DNA of 64,000 nt from Diploscapter coronatus. Its lineage: Eukaryota > Nematoda > Chromadorea > Rhabditida > Rhabditidae. Location: the NCBI GenBank assembly GCA_964036155.1, contig OZ038423.1, positions 35,789,249-35,853,248 on the forward strand. The letters are read 5' to 3'. A program made the position numbers and the translations under genes. Positions 12,774 to 24,500 of the stretch are shown here, piece after piece (position 1 is the stretch's first letter; the number at the start of each line of letters is the position of its first letter). The notes under the pieces were generated by a model. That model did not search any database, was not told the origin of the DNA, and was given only the letters and a program-made list of their open reading frames with translations.

Positions 12774-12966
12774 GGGCCCGTTCATACTTAGTTGCAGTTG
12801 CATGCAACTTGCAACTCGCTCAAAATAGCGCGGAAAATGAAGAGAGAATGAATGGACAAAATTGCATGCAACTTGCTGCAATTTGGCCACTCTCCGCGTT
12901 TCTCATACTATTTCGCCGAGTTGCATGCGAATTGCAAGTTGCATGCAACTAAGTATGAACGGGCCC
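12774..12966. mobile_element. MITE with long terminal inverted repeats (GGGCCCGTTCATACTTAG)
   Basis: The 193-bp element begins GGGCCCGTTCATACTTAGTT and ends with its inverted complement. The interior also carries TTGCATGCAACTTGCAA-type inverted motifs, so it folds along most of its length. It is flanked by TAT on both sides (12771-12773 and 12967-12969), a possible 2-3 bp target duplication (TA/TAT), in the range of PIF/Harbinger or Tc/mariner. No coding capacity. Confidence 0.7.
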
Positions 12967-13301
12967 TATAATTTTTCTAGACTTTTATCAGTTTGTCGAT
13001 TTGTTTTGCGCCATTTTCATTTTGCACTGATCCAAGAACATCGGTGAGCAGTCACAATGAGTTTCTTCAGATTTCAGAAAGAATTTCACAATGTGTAAGT
13101 TCAGGATCGTTCGTGGATCGATGCACTGGTCGATTTCATTTTTCTCCTCGATGTTCACCGTGGCAGTTGCCGAGTTGCAGAGCGTTTGCGGAGTTAGAGA
13201 GCTGTTGAAGATAAGTCGAACCGATAGTGAAGACAGACGGTAATGACGAAACTTTGAAATCATCGAAAATTTGATCCAACAAACTTTATCTTGTCTAAAA
13301 T

Positions 13302-13420
13302 TTAAGAGTGAAAATGTCAGCAAAAAACCAGTCTTAGTAAAATCGGTATAAACGGATCCACAAACCGGGCTGATTTTCATATTTTGTTCAGTTTTTCACA
13401 CTGATAATCATAGTGTAGTC
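13302..13420 (+). repeat. Degenerate terminal fragment of the NARS-intron palindrome family
   Basis: Starts TTAAGAGTGAAAATGTCAG and continues with GGGCTGATTTTCATATTTTG, then GTTCAGTTTTTCACACTGAT. These follow in order the left end of the palindrome at 30075 (TTAAGAGTAAATGTCAAG, GGCTGATTTTCACATATATC, GTTCAGTTTTTTACGCTGAT). It gives independent support for TTAAGAGT as the true terminus of that family. Confidence 0.65.
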
Positions 13421-13815
13421 CATTTTTTTTTCCAAACGAGACGAAATTTCATCCCACCCTTGGTTTTGAATAGATTTGAAAAATTTTAATTTTTGAAAAT
13501 CTTTTTTTCGCAATTTTCCATATGCTTTCCAACACTTTCTAGTTCTTTCTGGCTCACTCTGCGCTCGATTGCGAAATTTCTGTCTTGCACTATTTTTCCT
13601 GTTTCCCTTCGCATTTTTCATGCTGATCAACTTTATCGAAATTTTCCTGTGCAATTTTATTATTCACGTCATTTTCCCATCGAAATGATTTTCATTTTGT
13701 CTTCTACTTCTCAAATCATTTGAATTTCCGTAAAATGACGAGTTTTTTTCCCGATTTGATTATCTTTCAGTGACATTTCGGATGGTAATTTCCAGTTTTT
13801 CAGGAGCCAGACAAG

Positions 13816-15358
13816 ATGCTGATCGTTGTGGCTGTCGGCTCGAAAGCCTTCCCGATGGAAATCCTCGGAGAGGGAGACGACGCGATCAACACTCTGGGCG
13901 CGTTTCGCAGAAAAATTGCCGAACAGGCCGAAATCGGACAGGAAAATATGAAAATCATCCATAGAGGTTGGCTGGCTTTTCAATTTGAGAGTCTTCGTCG
14001 ATATCTAGCATCTCTAGGGAAAATGCTAGCTACATTTGAAAGAAAAAACATTTTTTTATCGCAGAAAGAAAGCTCTTTAAGTTGTTTCGCAGGTTTTCAT
14101 CGAGATGCTTTAGTAAAAATAATCTTGAAATTGTCCCATTTTCTAGTGAGATCATCGAATTAGGTTTCAACTTACTATTATGAACGGTGAGAAGGTAGAT
14201 ATTGCACACACACTTTGCAACTCTCCTCTCGTGGACTCAACCCTCGGGAAATAGAATACGCGTCCTGTAGAAGCGGAAGAAGTAACAAAGAAAAGGGAGG
14301 TGGAAATAGCGAGGAGGAAGGAGAGACGTGGCTCATGCAAAAACGAGTTGCAAAGAGGATGCAGTATCTACCTTCTCACATTCCATGCCCATAATAACAT
14401 TTGTAAGCATTCTTGGATTCAGCTTCATTTCCAGGCAAAACGTTGACTGGCGCGGACGACAAAAAACTGGAGGATTTCGGTTTCAAGGAGAACGACAAGT
14501 GTATCGTGATTGGACAGAAGGTCAAGGGAGCTCTCAAGGTTGGGCAATTTATCAAATTTTCAATCTCTAGGTAAAATAATATTTCTCCAATAATTTATTA
14601 ATTTTCGTTCAACAACTGGGAATTCTATAAGGATTTCCTGAAACACGTCAAGAAATCGTTCAAATATTCTCATAATTTTTCTCTATTACGTTTAGCAAAT
14701 AATTTTCAGGACGATCCCGGTTTCGCGATGCTGGTCGACTACGAGAAGAAGTTCCTGACCGTGCTGCAGAAGGTGCTCGATGAAATCGACGTCGACTTGA
14801 CTGAACTCGAGAAGAATTTTTTGGATGGTAGAGTTTTTGAGAAAGTAAAACATAAAAAGAACTAAAGCATTTTTTCAATCTATTTCTGAAAACTCGCTCC
14901 GAAGTTTTAAGAAATTCAATTTCAGCGGAAAAGTCGAAGGAGATGTCGAAGCGCATGGATATTCGGCTGTGCAACTTCACGGAGGTCTCTATGAGGCACC
15001 TCGAGACCATCGATGGAATGAACATCAACACCGAGGGTACTTCAGAGGAGCAGGTTTGATTTTTCTTCCTTTATTTGAAAAAAATAATTATTTTCCTGAT
15101 CAAGATGGACATTTTTCCCTCTGAAATTTTAAAAGTATTCTCTTCCAAAAATGGTCTTTATGTTAATTTTGTTCACATTGAAAAATTGTTTGGAAATATT
15201 CTTTTTTTCTCAAAAATAAATATTTTAAGGCGACCCGCAATCGCGAGAAGCGAAAAGGTCTGATCACGGGCATCCAGCGTCTGTTGGACAGGAACGACAC
15301 GTACGTGAGACGGCTCGAGGAGTACGACAAAAAACTCGCCGGTGAAATCATCGAATAG
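13816..15358 (+). CDS. bag-1: BAG1-type Hsp70 nucleotide-exchange cochaperone
   Basis: BAG proteins bind the Hsp70 ATPase domain and stimulate ADP release. Five exons (13816-13966, 14435-14538, 14710-14827, 14926-15053, 15230-15358) join in phase to 209 residues, close to the C. elegans BAG-1 length as I recall it. The N-terminal half is ubiquitin-like: MLIVVAVGSKAFPMEILGEG, then KIIHRGKTLTGADDKKLEDF and KENDKCIVIGQKVKG. The C-terminal half is the helical BAG domain: DPGFAMLVDYEKKFLTVLQK, ELEKNFLDAEKSKEMSKRMD, GLITGIQRLLDRNDTYVRRL, ending in KKLAGEIIE. The final acceptor reads TTTTAAG, weaker than the usual TTTCAG, but the frame fits. The ATG lies 13 bp behind a TTTTTCAG acceptor. Confidence 0.93.
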
Positions 15359-16029
15359 ACTTTTTGCTTTATCTTATCTTCTTTAAATTTAAAAATGTGT
15401 TAAAAATATGCTCTTCACAAATTCCGGTTTTTCACGACACTTCTTCAAAGATCTCATTCTTTAGAACAGGCCTATTTTAAATTTTAATTTTACGCAAAAT
15501 TACTCTTTTAAATGTCCGAAGAAATGCATTGAATCAAACAACAATCCTGTGAAGCCATCATAAGGTGCTTAGTGATATCAGATTCTTTTAAGATTAGAAG
15601 TTTTAACAGAACAGAATAAATTCTATGAATTATTGAAAGGAGTACTCGTCTGAAAAATATTATATAGCCTTCATGATAAAACGGTTTATTTTTCATTTGA
15701 TAACTACGAAAAATCAACATGCAAAACTTAAAAAAAACAATTACAATGATACTGGTAAATGAATATTTAAAAGGGGAAATCACGAAATTCCCATTTGTAT
15801 TTGGAGACGATTAGTAGCCAGAAACTATGCTCAGGAACATCTCATTATTTCGATGTTCAATTTATAATCCAAATGCGTTTGAGTTTCAAATCTAAAAATG
15901 AAGATTAAAATTTTATCAAAATCGTCATTTTTATCAAACACGATGATATTCGACAATTTATACTTACAAAAACTAAAATTTATCTTCCTGAAAAATATCT
16001 TTATCCGATCTGAATCATGTTTGATGTGA
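15359..16029. other. AT-rich intergenic region with possible F-box tail exons
   Basis: The + strand part is the 3' region of BAG1. On the minus strand an AT-rich open stretch (15831-16067) could hold further exons of the adjacent F-box gene, but frame and splice sites do not give a convincing model. Nothing else recognised. Confidence 0.3.
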
Positions 16030-16263
16030 ATTAATAAGCGTTGCTCTAGCCAGACTTGCAAAATCAAAAGTAATTGTCAGTTGCTTCAGTCGAATTTTTG
16101 GTTCTAATGCGTTTGGCAGGTATCTTCTAATCATGCGCGTCAGTCTTCTGTTCGATCTAGCTAGCTTTTCAGTTTGACGGTAATTCAAATACTGACAGGT
16201 CATCAAAATCAGTTCCGCAGGAAGTCTTGAGACCATCGGAATCTGAAAGAATACAAAATCCAA
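16030..16263 (-). CDS. F-box domain exon (gene model incomplete, possibly a fragment)
   Basis: After a TTTCAG acceptor the minus strand reads MVSRLPAELILMTCQYLNYR, then QTEKLARSNRRLTRMIRRYL and LPNALEPKIRLKQLTITF. This is an F-box (LPxELIL...LxxxR...LARSNRR), the Skp1-binding module of SCF ubiquitin ligases. The same pattern recurs at 37961 and 45183 in this window, so the three are paralogues. Here the frame stops soon after and no associated C-terminal domain could be assembled. It may be a truncated copy or a gene with unresolved downstream exons. Codons are AT-rich like the other F-box genes here. Confidence 0.6.
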
Positions 16264-16938
16264 ACAACTAAAAACTAATCTCGGAAACGAACTAGGCGCC
16301 GATTATCCAGACCAGTGACTTCCATTATGTGTTCATCGATCACCATATTCCTAAAAGCACAGATTCAACCAATTCGGCTGCAATTGGAAGTGAATGAACT
16401 TTGATATTAATTTCCCTTTATTCGAGTACTTGATTTGCGATAAAAAAATAAACTGAAAATGCAGGATAAATTCGATAGTTCAAACATCATCCATCACATA
16501 AACTAAGAATAAAGATCCCCACACCTTCCTTGACATTTTGCAATTCTCTTCAGTTCTCTGCATGCATTCCTCTTCATGCATTGGTTCATTTCATTTGCAT
16601 AATCTAGTTATCAGTAAGTCAAACAGTTTTACATGCATGTGCCCAACGTCGAAGTCGCGTGCCTTCCATTCACAAATTTGCCCTTACTTTGTCTGCGAGA
16701 TTGACGAATATCATTCCTTTTGATCTGTCATATCTTATCAGATCTGCTTTGTTAGTCTGTCATCATCCAGAAGTGTAACTGCAAAACAAGTTTCAACTAT
16801 TGATCTGTCGAACTTCGCTAAACAGACTGTTTCTTCTTTGCTATTCAAATCGAATTCCTCTTGTTTGCGTCTTAGAATAGCTTCCATTTATAAAAAAAAT
16901 TCCCTGCCATTTTCTAGATTTCTCAATCAATTGATGCA
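16264..16938. promoter_or_regulatory. Divergent spacer between F-box (-) and MFS transporter (+)
   Basis: No coding exon recognised; the sequence is AT- and pyrimidine-rich. It should contain the promoter of the transporter at 16939. Confidence 0.3.
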
Positions 16939-19667
16939 ATGGCCGTTCAGTACTTCAGCCACTTTCGGTTTCTTCTGCTGATCATCTGCTTCTTCTGTCT
17001 CACATCGATATGCAGCAATTACATCATCATTAATTTTACTTTTATTTGTATGCAAAATGACGCTACGGATTTGAGAAGCTACGATAACGGGGCAAGTTTA
17101 TCGTAATTCTCGATAAAATTTATTTTGAAAGACTTTTCACGCTATTATTTTTGGAAATGTTTCCGACTATTCGACAAGTCGTCAGACTTGAGACCTTTCC
17201 ACCGCAACTGCGGTGCGGTTGCGGTGGCCAAATTTCAACAAAAGTTCCAGGTCTGCAAGTCGTCTTTTATAGTTCATCGAAGAAACATCTCTTTGTAAAT
17301 TCTGAGTTAAACGCATTTCTATGGCTACTGATTTGAAAATGAAAGTTTTCAGTCAACTTATAATCCGTATGACTACTCGGTAAAGGAAAAAAGCTATATC
17401 ATTTGGGCCGTCTCCGCAGGAGCTATTGTCGGCACCTTTCCCGTCAATTATTTCTACATCAAATATGGTGCGAGGTACGAACCAGTTTTGCTCGAATATT
17501 TTGTCTAAAATGGATAAATATGGCTATTTAATTCAAAAAGAATAAAAATGAAAACAACGGTGATCCACTATTTTCAATCGGCGCCAGAAAAAAGCCCCGT
17601 ACCTCTACTTCATTTTGCAAAACTCATTTTTAGCTATACAACTGGTCGATTTCATTCATCTCCTGGTACAATTTTCGCAATCAGGATCAAACTTCAGGTG
17701 GCCGTTTTTCATCGCGGGAATTCTCTCCGCCTTCTCGACAATATCTGTGCCTCTCGCAGCTAAAACACACCTCGTGCTGTTGTTGTTCGTCAGATTCATT
17801 CAGGTATCAACCTAGACAAGGGTGAGATCAAGGTGCGCTTTCAGGGTGTAGCTTACTCGGCCGATTTTGCTGCTATAGGACTTCTTTGTGTTGTAAGTCG
17901 GGGAAAAAATTACGAAAAATTTTGCAAGGTAGTTTTTTCCAGAGGTGGGCTCCTCTTGCCCAGACAGGCACGTTTATAGCCGTTCTAACTTCCTTCACAC
18001 CTATGTCATCGGTCATTACGAATCCGGTTGCTGGTTGGGTAGGGATAAAATTCTAAAAACCTAGTTCATACCACAAATCTATACTTCCAAAATGTAAACG
18101 TTTAGCTCTGCGTCTCCTCCTGGGGCTGGCGTTCAGCGTACTACATATTTGGAATATTCACCTTGATCTCCTTTCTTTTTTGGATCTACTTTTACACCGA
18201 CGACCCACAGGTGCTCATCCACAAGACGGTCTAAAGAAACGTCAATTTCAGTTCCACAAGTCTGTCTCGCAGAAAGAACTCGGCAAAATACAAAAGGACA
18301 AGACGGAAGCGCACATCAAAAGAGACAGTTTCATTCCATACAAGGTGAGTCCATGAAACTTTGCTCCGAAGTTTCTATCATCATTGTGCAGAATGCTATA
18401 GAAAGGAAACCTCCAAATCAAAGTCTTGAAGAACAAAGAAAAACGCTATTTGAGAATGAGTGGAGGAGATTCATGTTATTGCTTTATGCCATTTGTTCTC
18501 TTGTGGGGATGGAGACTTCTATCCATTAATGCAGCACGACATATCCTATGATCAAAATTCCAGGAAATAATAACAAATAAAACTATACTCGTCATTTGGC
18601 TGAACGCTTTCACGGAGATGGTGACAGCAGTGCTCTTGCTCACCTACTCTCCACTCTACTTCCGAAACGTTCTCAAGTTTGACGTCGAGCAGACTGGGCT
18701 CCTTGTCTCAGCTAGTGCCAGTGTTCATCTGCCTTTGAAGCTCGCTTTTGGATTTGTGTCTGATTACATGACGTAAGAAAGTATTCATTAGATTTTTATC
18801 GAGTATCTTGCATCTTCATATGAGACGCTATTTATTTAAAAAAAAAAAAACTCGATTTTTCACGAAGAACGTCTCCATATTGCGAAAAATAGTTTTTCGT
18901 GGCCAGATGCAATGTTCAGAGGACGTTGATGCTGACAACTTACCTGAATTTGAGGTGTATCTCCGAGATCTGGCGAATGCGATTCTTCAACACGATAGCT
19001 GTTGGTGTTGCAGGAGTCTTTTGTCTATTGATTGGAATTGTTCCTGCTGAATACAGATACACTGAGGTCGCCCTCTTTTGTGGGGTCCTGACCGCCATGG
19101 GGTTAAACCCTGGAGGTTTCTACAAGTGTGGAACTCTGGCGTCGAGGTAATCCAATTAGATGACTAGTACTCCGGTGCTGAAGTTGAAAATGAGTAAATG
19201 CTCATTTTTTTTTTGTAATATGCGCTTCTCAGTCGAGCTTAATTGACTCCCCCTAAATGAAGCTCATCTCAGGCAATATTCCCACGTTGTGCTTGGAGCC
19301 ATACAATTTATGAAGTGCGTCGCGTTATTCGTCGCACCTTTGTGGATGGCTATATTCGTGCACGACGAATACAACTACCACCAGTGGAAGTGGGTTTTCA
19401 TCTGCAATGGGGTGCTGTGCTTGTTGGTATGACACATAAATGGTGAATCGAATTAGGATTGATCTTCAGGCGAATGTACTGTTCTATCCAATCGTTACTG
19501 ATCAGCCCGAACCGTTTACGCTGATAACTCGGGAAACGCGAATGAAGGAAAAGCAGATGAAGCTAATGCAAAATGAGCATGGAAACAAGATATCGGATGT
19601 TGAAGTTAATAAGAAGGATGATACAACTTCGAGTAAGGATAACGATGATCTCAATATTAAGCTCTAG
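16939..19667 (+). CDS. Major facilitator superfamily transporter, SLC17-like
   Basis: Multi-pass membrane transporter; substrate not predictable. It starts MAVQYFSHFRFLLLIICFFC (TM1) and runs through about eleven exons. Recognisable segments: SYIIWAVSAGAIVGTFPVNY (TM2), WPFFIAGILSAFSTI, YSADFAAIGL, WAPLAQTGTFIAVLTSFTPM with P(I)TNPVAG, WRSAYYIFGIFTLISFLFW, a cytosolic loop rich in Lys/Glu, NAFTEMVTAVLLLTYSPLYF, FGFVSDYM, FNTIAVGVAGVFCLLIG, GLNPGGFYKCGTLASRQYSH and QWKWVFICNGVLCLLANVLF. NPGGFYK followed by a run to ANVLFYPI is typical of SLC17-type (phosphate/organic anion) carriers, including nematode expansions. The Lys/Asp-rich C-terminus ends at TAG 19665-19667, followed by AATAAA. The junction of exons 1 and 2 (about 17090-17350) is not resolved. 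Confidence 0.85.
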
Positions 19668-20057
19668 TCAAAATAAATAAACTTTTATCTTTGTCTTTGA
19701 TTCTGTTTCGGGGTGTGATGAAGAAATGGTTTTGTTGATTTATCGCCAGAGCTGTTTTCGAAGTCTTCACTCTAGATTGTTCAAAATTCCAGTGGAACTT
19801 GATAACCTGTATTTGATGAAACGAAAAATGACAGAACCTGATAGATAAAAACTTTGAAAAGTAGCATATAGTCGCGCAGTCACCAGAAGAAATAGTGCGG
19901 GAAAATAAAGCCCACCAGATCCTACCCTTACTCTATACTATTTCCCTCATTAGTACATGTTACTAATACAAGTTACCATCAAATTTCTATTGCGTTTCGT
20001 CAAATACAAGAAAGCGTTTCTCATCATTACTACTCGCACTCTGACAACGACTGATCG
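19668..20057. other. Spacer after MFS transporter
   Basis: 3' region of the transporter (AATAAA just after the stop) followed by AT-rich sequence. Nothing else recognised. Confidence 0.3.
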
Positions 20058-20456
20058 ATGATGGACGACAAGGCCGCTGACGTGAACGAGGAGGTAATTA
20101 CCTCGAAGATGAGCATGAATGAAGCAGACTGACAACAGATGTCTGCATTACGCTGCTATAAAAGCACTAACATTCATGCCTCTGCTATCGGTCTTTCAGT
20201 AACTGATTGAAGAACGATTACTGACATTTCATTTATTCATTTTTATCTGAAATTATTGATTTTTCTGATAAAGCTATGTTAAACGATAAAGTACCCACTT
20301 TAATTGTTCGAAAAAATCTAGTACACATAGTTTTGTTATTCATATTCTTTCTGTAGTTTTTTTCTCAAATTAATTTATTTTCAGGACCTGGTAGCGAAAA
20401 GAGCGATGGAGGATTTATACGACTGGGAGGAGAGCTACTGTAAATTGATCAACTGA
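20058..20456 (+). CDS. Possible small two-exon gene (35 residues), unknown
   Basis: ATG-ATG at 20058 opens a 36-nt exon ending at a GTAATT donor (20093). A TTTTCAG acceptor then leads to 20385-20456. The two join in phase to MMDDKAADVNEE followed by DLVAKRAMEDLYDWEESYCK and LIN, then a stop. The product would be small and acidic, without signal peptide or membrane segment; I recognise no family. Both splice sites are good and an AATAAA follows about 100 bp downstream. The short length means this could be chance or the 3' part of a larger gene with missed 5' exons. Confidence 0.3.
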
Positions 20457-21593
20457 TAGCTGACGACTAATGTAAGCATTTATGCAGTTCCAAACAAATC
20501 AATCTGTGAATACGAATGATCTCTAAAACTACTGACTGATTCATGCAAAATGAATAATAAACAAATTTTACTTATCCGAGGAAACTAAATGACAGAATGA
20601 CGATATGATAGGGGGAGAAGCCAAGTTGGGTGTTGAAGAGTAATCATTTCGTAATTCCCACCTTTAAACATCCTTATGAAAGTTTTGAAACTTGATAACA
20701 TGGTATTTTTTCCTTTTGAAAAATTCAAATTCCGCGAGATTCCATAAAAAATTTATTCTGCGCCGAAATTATTTATGACATCATCATCACATGAATCCAT
20801 AGGGTTCGTGTACTGTAGGAGTGTTTTTGTATTTTTCATAGGCCTTTCCAACAGAACTGATCATTTTGGACACGATCACGTTAAACATGACGCGAGAAAA
20901 AGGGAGAAGGATAAGACAAGTTAGAAGAGAAGTAGCATGTACACGTGATTAGAGACATTACTACCTTACGAGCTTTACAAATTGCCTGTTATTTCGCCCC
21001 TTTTCTCGAATCATGTTTAACGCGACCGTGCCCAAAATGCTAGCCCAGCTTTCCAAATAACTGAAGAACACAGTACCCAAACTAGAAAAGAGAGGAAACT
21101 TAAATTTCCAACTCATGGCTATTCGAATACAATAAGAGAATTCATAGTTTTACTTTGAAACAACCAAAAATTCATCTACTAGATTGCAAATTTTACCTGT
21201 TTCATATCATGCTTGTCTCAGAATTTTGCTATTTCAAAAGATTAGAGCACTGATATGAAACTAAATAGACGTCCAAAATGAGATAATCGAATAAATTACT
21301 AGCACGAGTAAATGAGCTTTTTACCATAATTTTTCAAAAATCATCTCATTCACTAAGAATTTACAGAAAAATCATCTACAGGCAGAAATTATGAATAGGA
21401 TAACCTTGGACCCATAAAATTTGAGGACCACATTTTCAAATACAGGTAATTTCATTATCTCCAAATATATTTGAAGACAAAAATTCTGCACCATGAAAAT
21501 GTGAAGACGAGACGGCAAAGTGATCGGTTTTAGGGAAAAATGGAGAAAAGTCGAATTTGACAAACCCGAAAATTTACTTGGTCCCTAAAACGC
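20457..21593. other. Intergenic region with a foldback element
   Basis: AT-rich, no convincing exon. Contains the inverted-repeat element at 20861-21039 and the 3' flank of the minus-strand TMED gene. Confidence 0.35.
20861..21039. mobile_element. Foldback element with about 45-bp inverted arms
   Basis: The left arm begins TCATTTTGGACACGATCACG and continues to the run of A's and GGG near 20904. The right arm (about 20997-21039) is its inverted copy, ending CGTGCCCAAAATG. Arms differ at only a handful of positions over about 43 bp; the central spacer is about 90 bp. Non-coding, MITE-like; target duplication not identified. Confidence 0.6.
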
Positions 21594-24500
21594 TCATTTC
21601 TTCTTCAGAAACTGAAAGACACCGGCAAGAGGGCACTAATATCGAGGTCGCTTGTCCGAAAAGAACGATCGCAGAAGGATCACCTAAAAGTTGAACTTGG
21701 TTACAAGAAGATTTGACTATGTTTCAACAGAATTTTATACAATTTTCTGATTTCAATAATCCTGTCAGATAAGTGTTATCGTTTAAAATACTTTTATGAG
21801 AAAATCTCAAGTTATGTTTCAGAAACCCTATTAGAGCGCATCTATTTCCGTCTAGCTTGCTCTACTTTGAAATTATTCAGTATTGCAAAGTTCTAAACGA
21901 CAGGAAATCTAAATGTCGAAATTTCTCAATAGCAATTACTCGAGTTTTCTAAAGATATGTATTTTTATTGTTTATGCCGAAATCTGGGAGGCGTGCAGAG
22001 TAGTACACGGTTATTTTTAGTGGCTAGAAGAGCGAGAAATAGCACGCGAAAAAGAGGTTGGCTTAAACCCCCCATATTCTCCCTCGCCTCAATGCTGACT
22101 TCTCAACTTCTAGAGCCAACAATACCTGAGCAATTCCGATGAGCACGACGACAGCGGTCTGTCCGAGCGACCAGTACATCACTCGTTCGTTCAGCTGCTC
22201 GGCCCGCTTACGACCGGTCGCCTCACGCAGACGATGGTGCGTCTGGTAGTCGTCCACCTGAATTTGTTCTCTTAGAAAAGGATTTAGAAACAGAAACGAG
22301 AGTTCTAAGATTATTTATTTCTTTTCTGAAAGATATCTATTCATTTTTCCTTAGCGCATTTAATTTGATGAATAACTTTAACGTTTTCTGATACTTAAAA
22401 ATCTTTATATTACTAAGAAAGACCGGCGAAAAAGCTGCCTACCATTCTGAGTCTTTCCCCGATCGCGACCGCGGAGTTCTCGAGTTGACTCATCGCGTGA
22501 ATTCCCGGAGTGATTGCCTTCTTCAGATTGTCCTGGTCTCCGATCTAAAACCCCAATCGTTTGTGTTAAATTGCCGTAAATTTACAGACCTGCCAATCCA
22601 TGTAGACGATTTTGTGAGAAAACGTCGAGAATTCGTTCGAGAAGCAGGCTTTGTACGTGCCGGGAGTCTAAAGTTGAAATTTTGGGGGGCGTGCGTTGCG
22701 CACCAAAGTGAGGCGTTGCGCACCACAATTATTCTGAGTAGGGCGTTGCGCACCAAATATTATTCTGAGTAGGGCGTTGCGCACCAAATATTATTCTGAG
22801 TAGGGCGTTGCGCACCAAACATATTTTGAGTAGGGCGTTGCGCACCAAAAGTATATAATTGCTCATACAAGTCATAATACTAACTTTATCGTTGATATTT
22901 TCATAAGTTTTCATTATTTTGTTGCTGCTTTTACCTAATTGATGAAACGCGTTATAATACTCAATGCAAATCATTATAGGCTATTTCTTTTTTAAAAACA
23001 GTAAAAACTGTCAAATCGGTATGCTAATTAGCCTAATTATCTTCTACATTTAATTCCCTTCAATTTCATGTATGATTTCCCTAGGTGCCACATTTCCACT
23101 TGTCTCCAGCAAGATCCCCTAGTTAACTATAGGAAGTTGATGAGATCTGACAGAAATAGAGGTTTTTGAGATGCCGGATTATAAGCATACATCATAAATA
23201 CTCTAAATCGCCTACCAAAATAAACTATTCTACCATGTCTTACTATTTCTGAAGTCTATAGGCCATTACATCCATCTCTGGACTCACTGGGCTCACTTAT
23301 TCACTCAAAATCGAGATAAATCTTTATTATACCCCTACAAGTGATTGCAATGATCCCAAAACTTCTAGTTGCCGATCAGGGAATGGCTAGTTTTCAGAAG
23401 AACTAGCAAATCTACTAATTCCATATCCTGATTAGGTTCTTCGTAGTCATTCGGAGTGACTCTGGGGTTTGAATTGGGTCGATTTTCAAAAAATCGAAAA
23501 TTTCACAATTCAACCATTCCATGAAGGGCTACTATCCCAAAAACTCTCAGTAACTGATCAAGGAATAACTATTTTTCCTTTCTGATAACATATCTCCAAA
23601 TAGCATATCTGTTTTGGTAGTGTTGAAATCACTCTGGGTCACTATGTCGACTTTTTCGATCAAACCGACATATGACTGCAAAATACGACTTTCACCCCCA
23701 CCGAATGACCCCAAAAAGTACCAAATCGATATACTAATTAGCGTAATTATCTTCTACATTTAATTCCCTTCAATTTCATGTATGATTTCCCTAGGTGCCA
23801 CATTTCCACTTGTCTCCAGCAAGATCCCCTAGTTAACTATAGGAAGTTGATGAGATCTGACAGAAATAGAGGTTTTTGAGATGTCTGATTACCGGAATAC
23901 ATCATAAATACCCTAAGTCGCCTATCAAAATGGACTATTTTATCATATCTTACTATTCTAGAAATCTGTAGGTCAATACATCCATCTCTGGAGTCACTGA
24001 GCCCACTTATTCACTCAAAAATGATGAAACGTTCACTATAGACATATCCGAGCGACCGTAGTGATCCGAAACATATCCGAAAAGGGTCGTTCATAGTCTG
24101 TATTTGATCTGCGGTATTAGTTCTCTTAATATCATGGATTGGGAATCAGATCTGGGTATGATTGCATCAACCACGGGGCGTCAAGATTGGAAAGTCCATC
24201 AAAATGAGAAAATTCGAAAAATCGACCATTTCAAGAACGCCCAGTCATTCCAAATAGGTCAATTGCCCCTCGACCACAGCATATTTTTCATCTGGAGTAT
24301 CAGTTCTGTTAATATCAAGTCTCGATCACTAGGTCTGAAAATGTTTGTCTCAACTTCTGGAGCGTTTTAGGTTAAAAACTGAAAAAAATGACGAAATTCG
24401 AAGAAAATGGTAGTTTCACAGACCAGTGTTTCATAACATGTTGCAATCTGGTTGAAGCTATTCTAAATTTGATCTACAGTAGCTCTTTTCTTATTATCAT

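Larger units (their letters stand above)
12678..13815. promoter_or_regulatory. Divergent intergenic region between kinase (-) and BAG1 (+)
   Basis: No convincing exon. It contains a TIR element (12774-12966) and a fragment of the palindrome family found in the NARS intron (from 13302). Promoters of both flanking genes are expected here but I see no definable motif. A TTTTTCAG acceptor about 13 bp before the BAG1 ATG marks a trans-splice or 5'UTR splice site. Confidence 0.4.

Noticed and set aside
12988..13380. 130-codon open frame on the - strand
   Set aside because: It overlaps the palindrome-B-family fragment and shows no protein features.
22485..22974. Open frames built on repeated GALRT/VRNAL residues
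   Set aside because: They are translations of the 31-bp tandem repeats of palindrome A, not genes.
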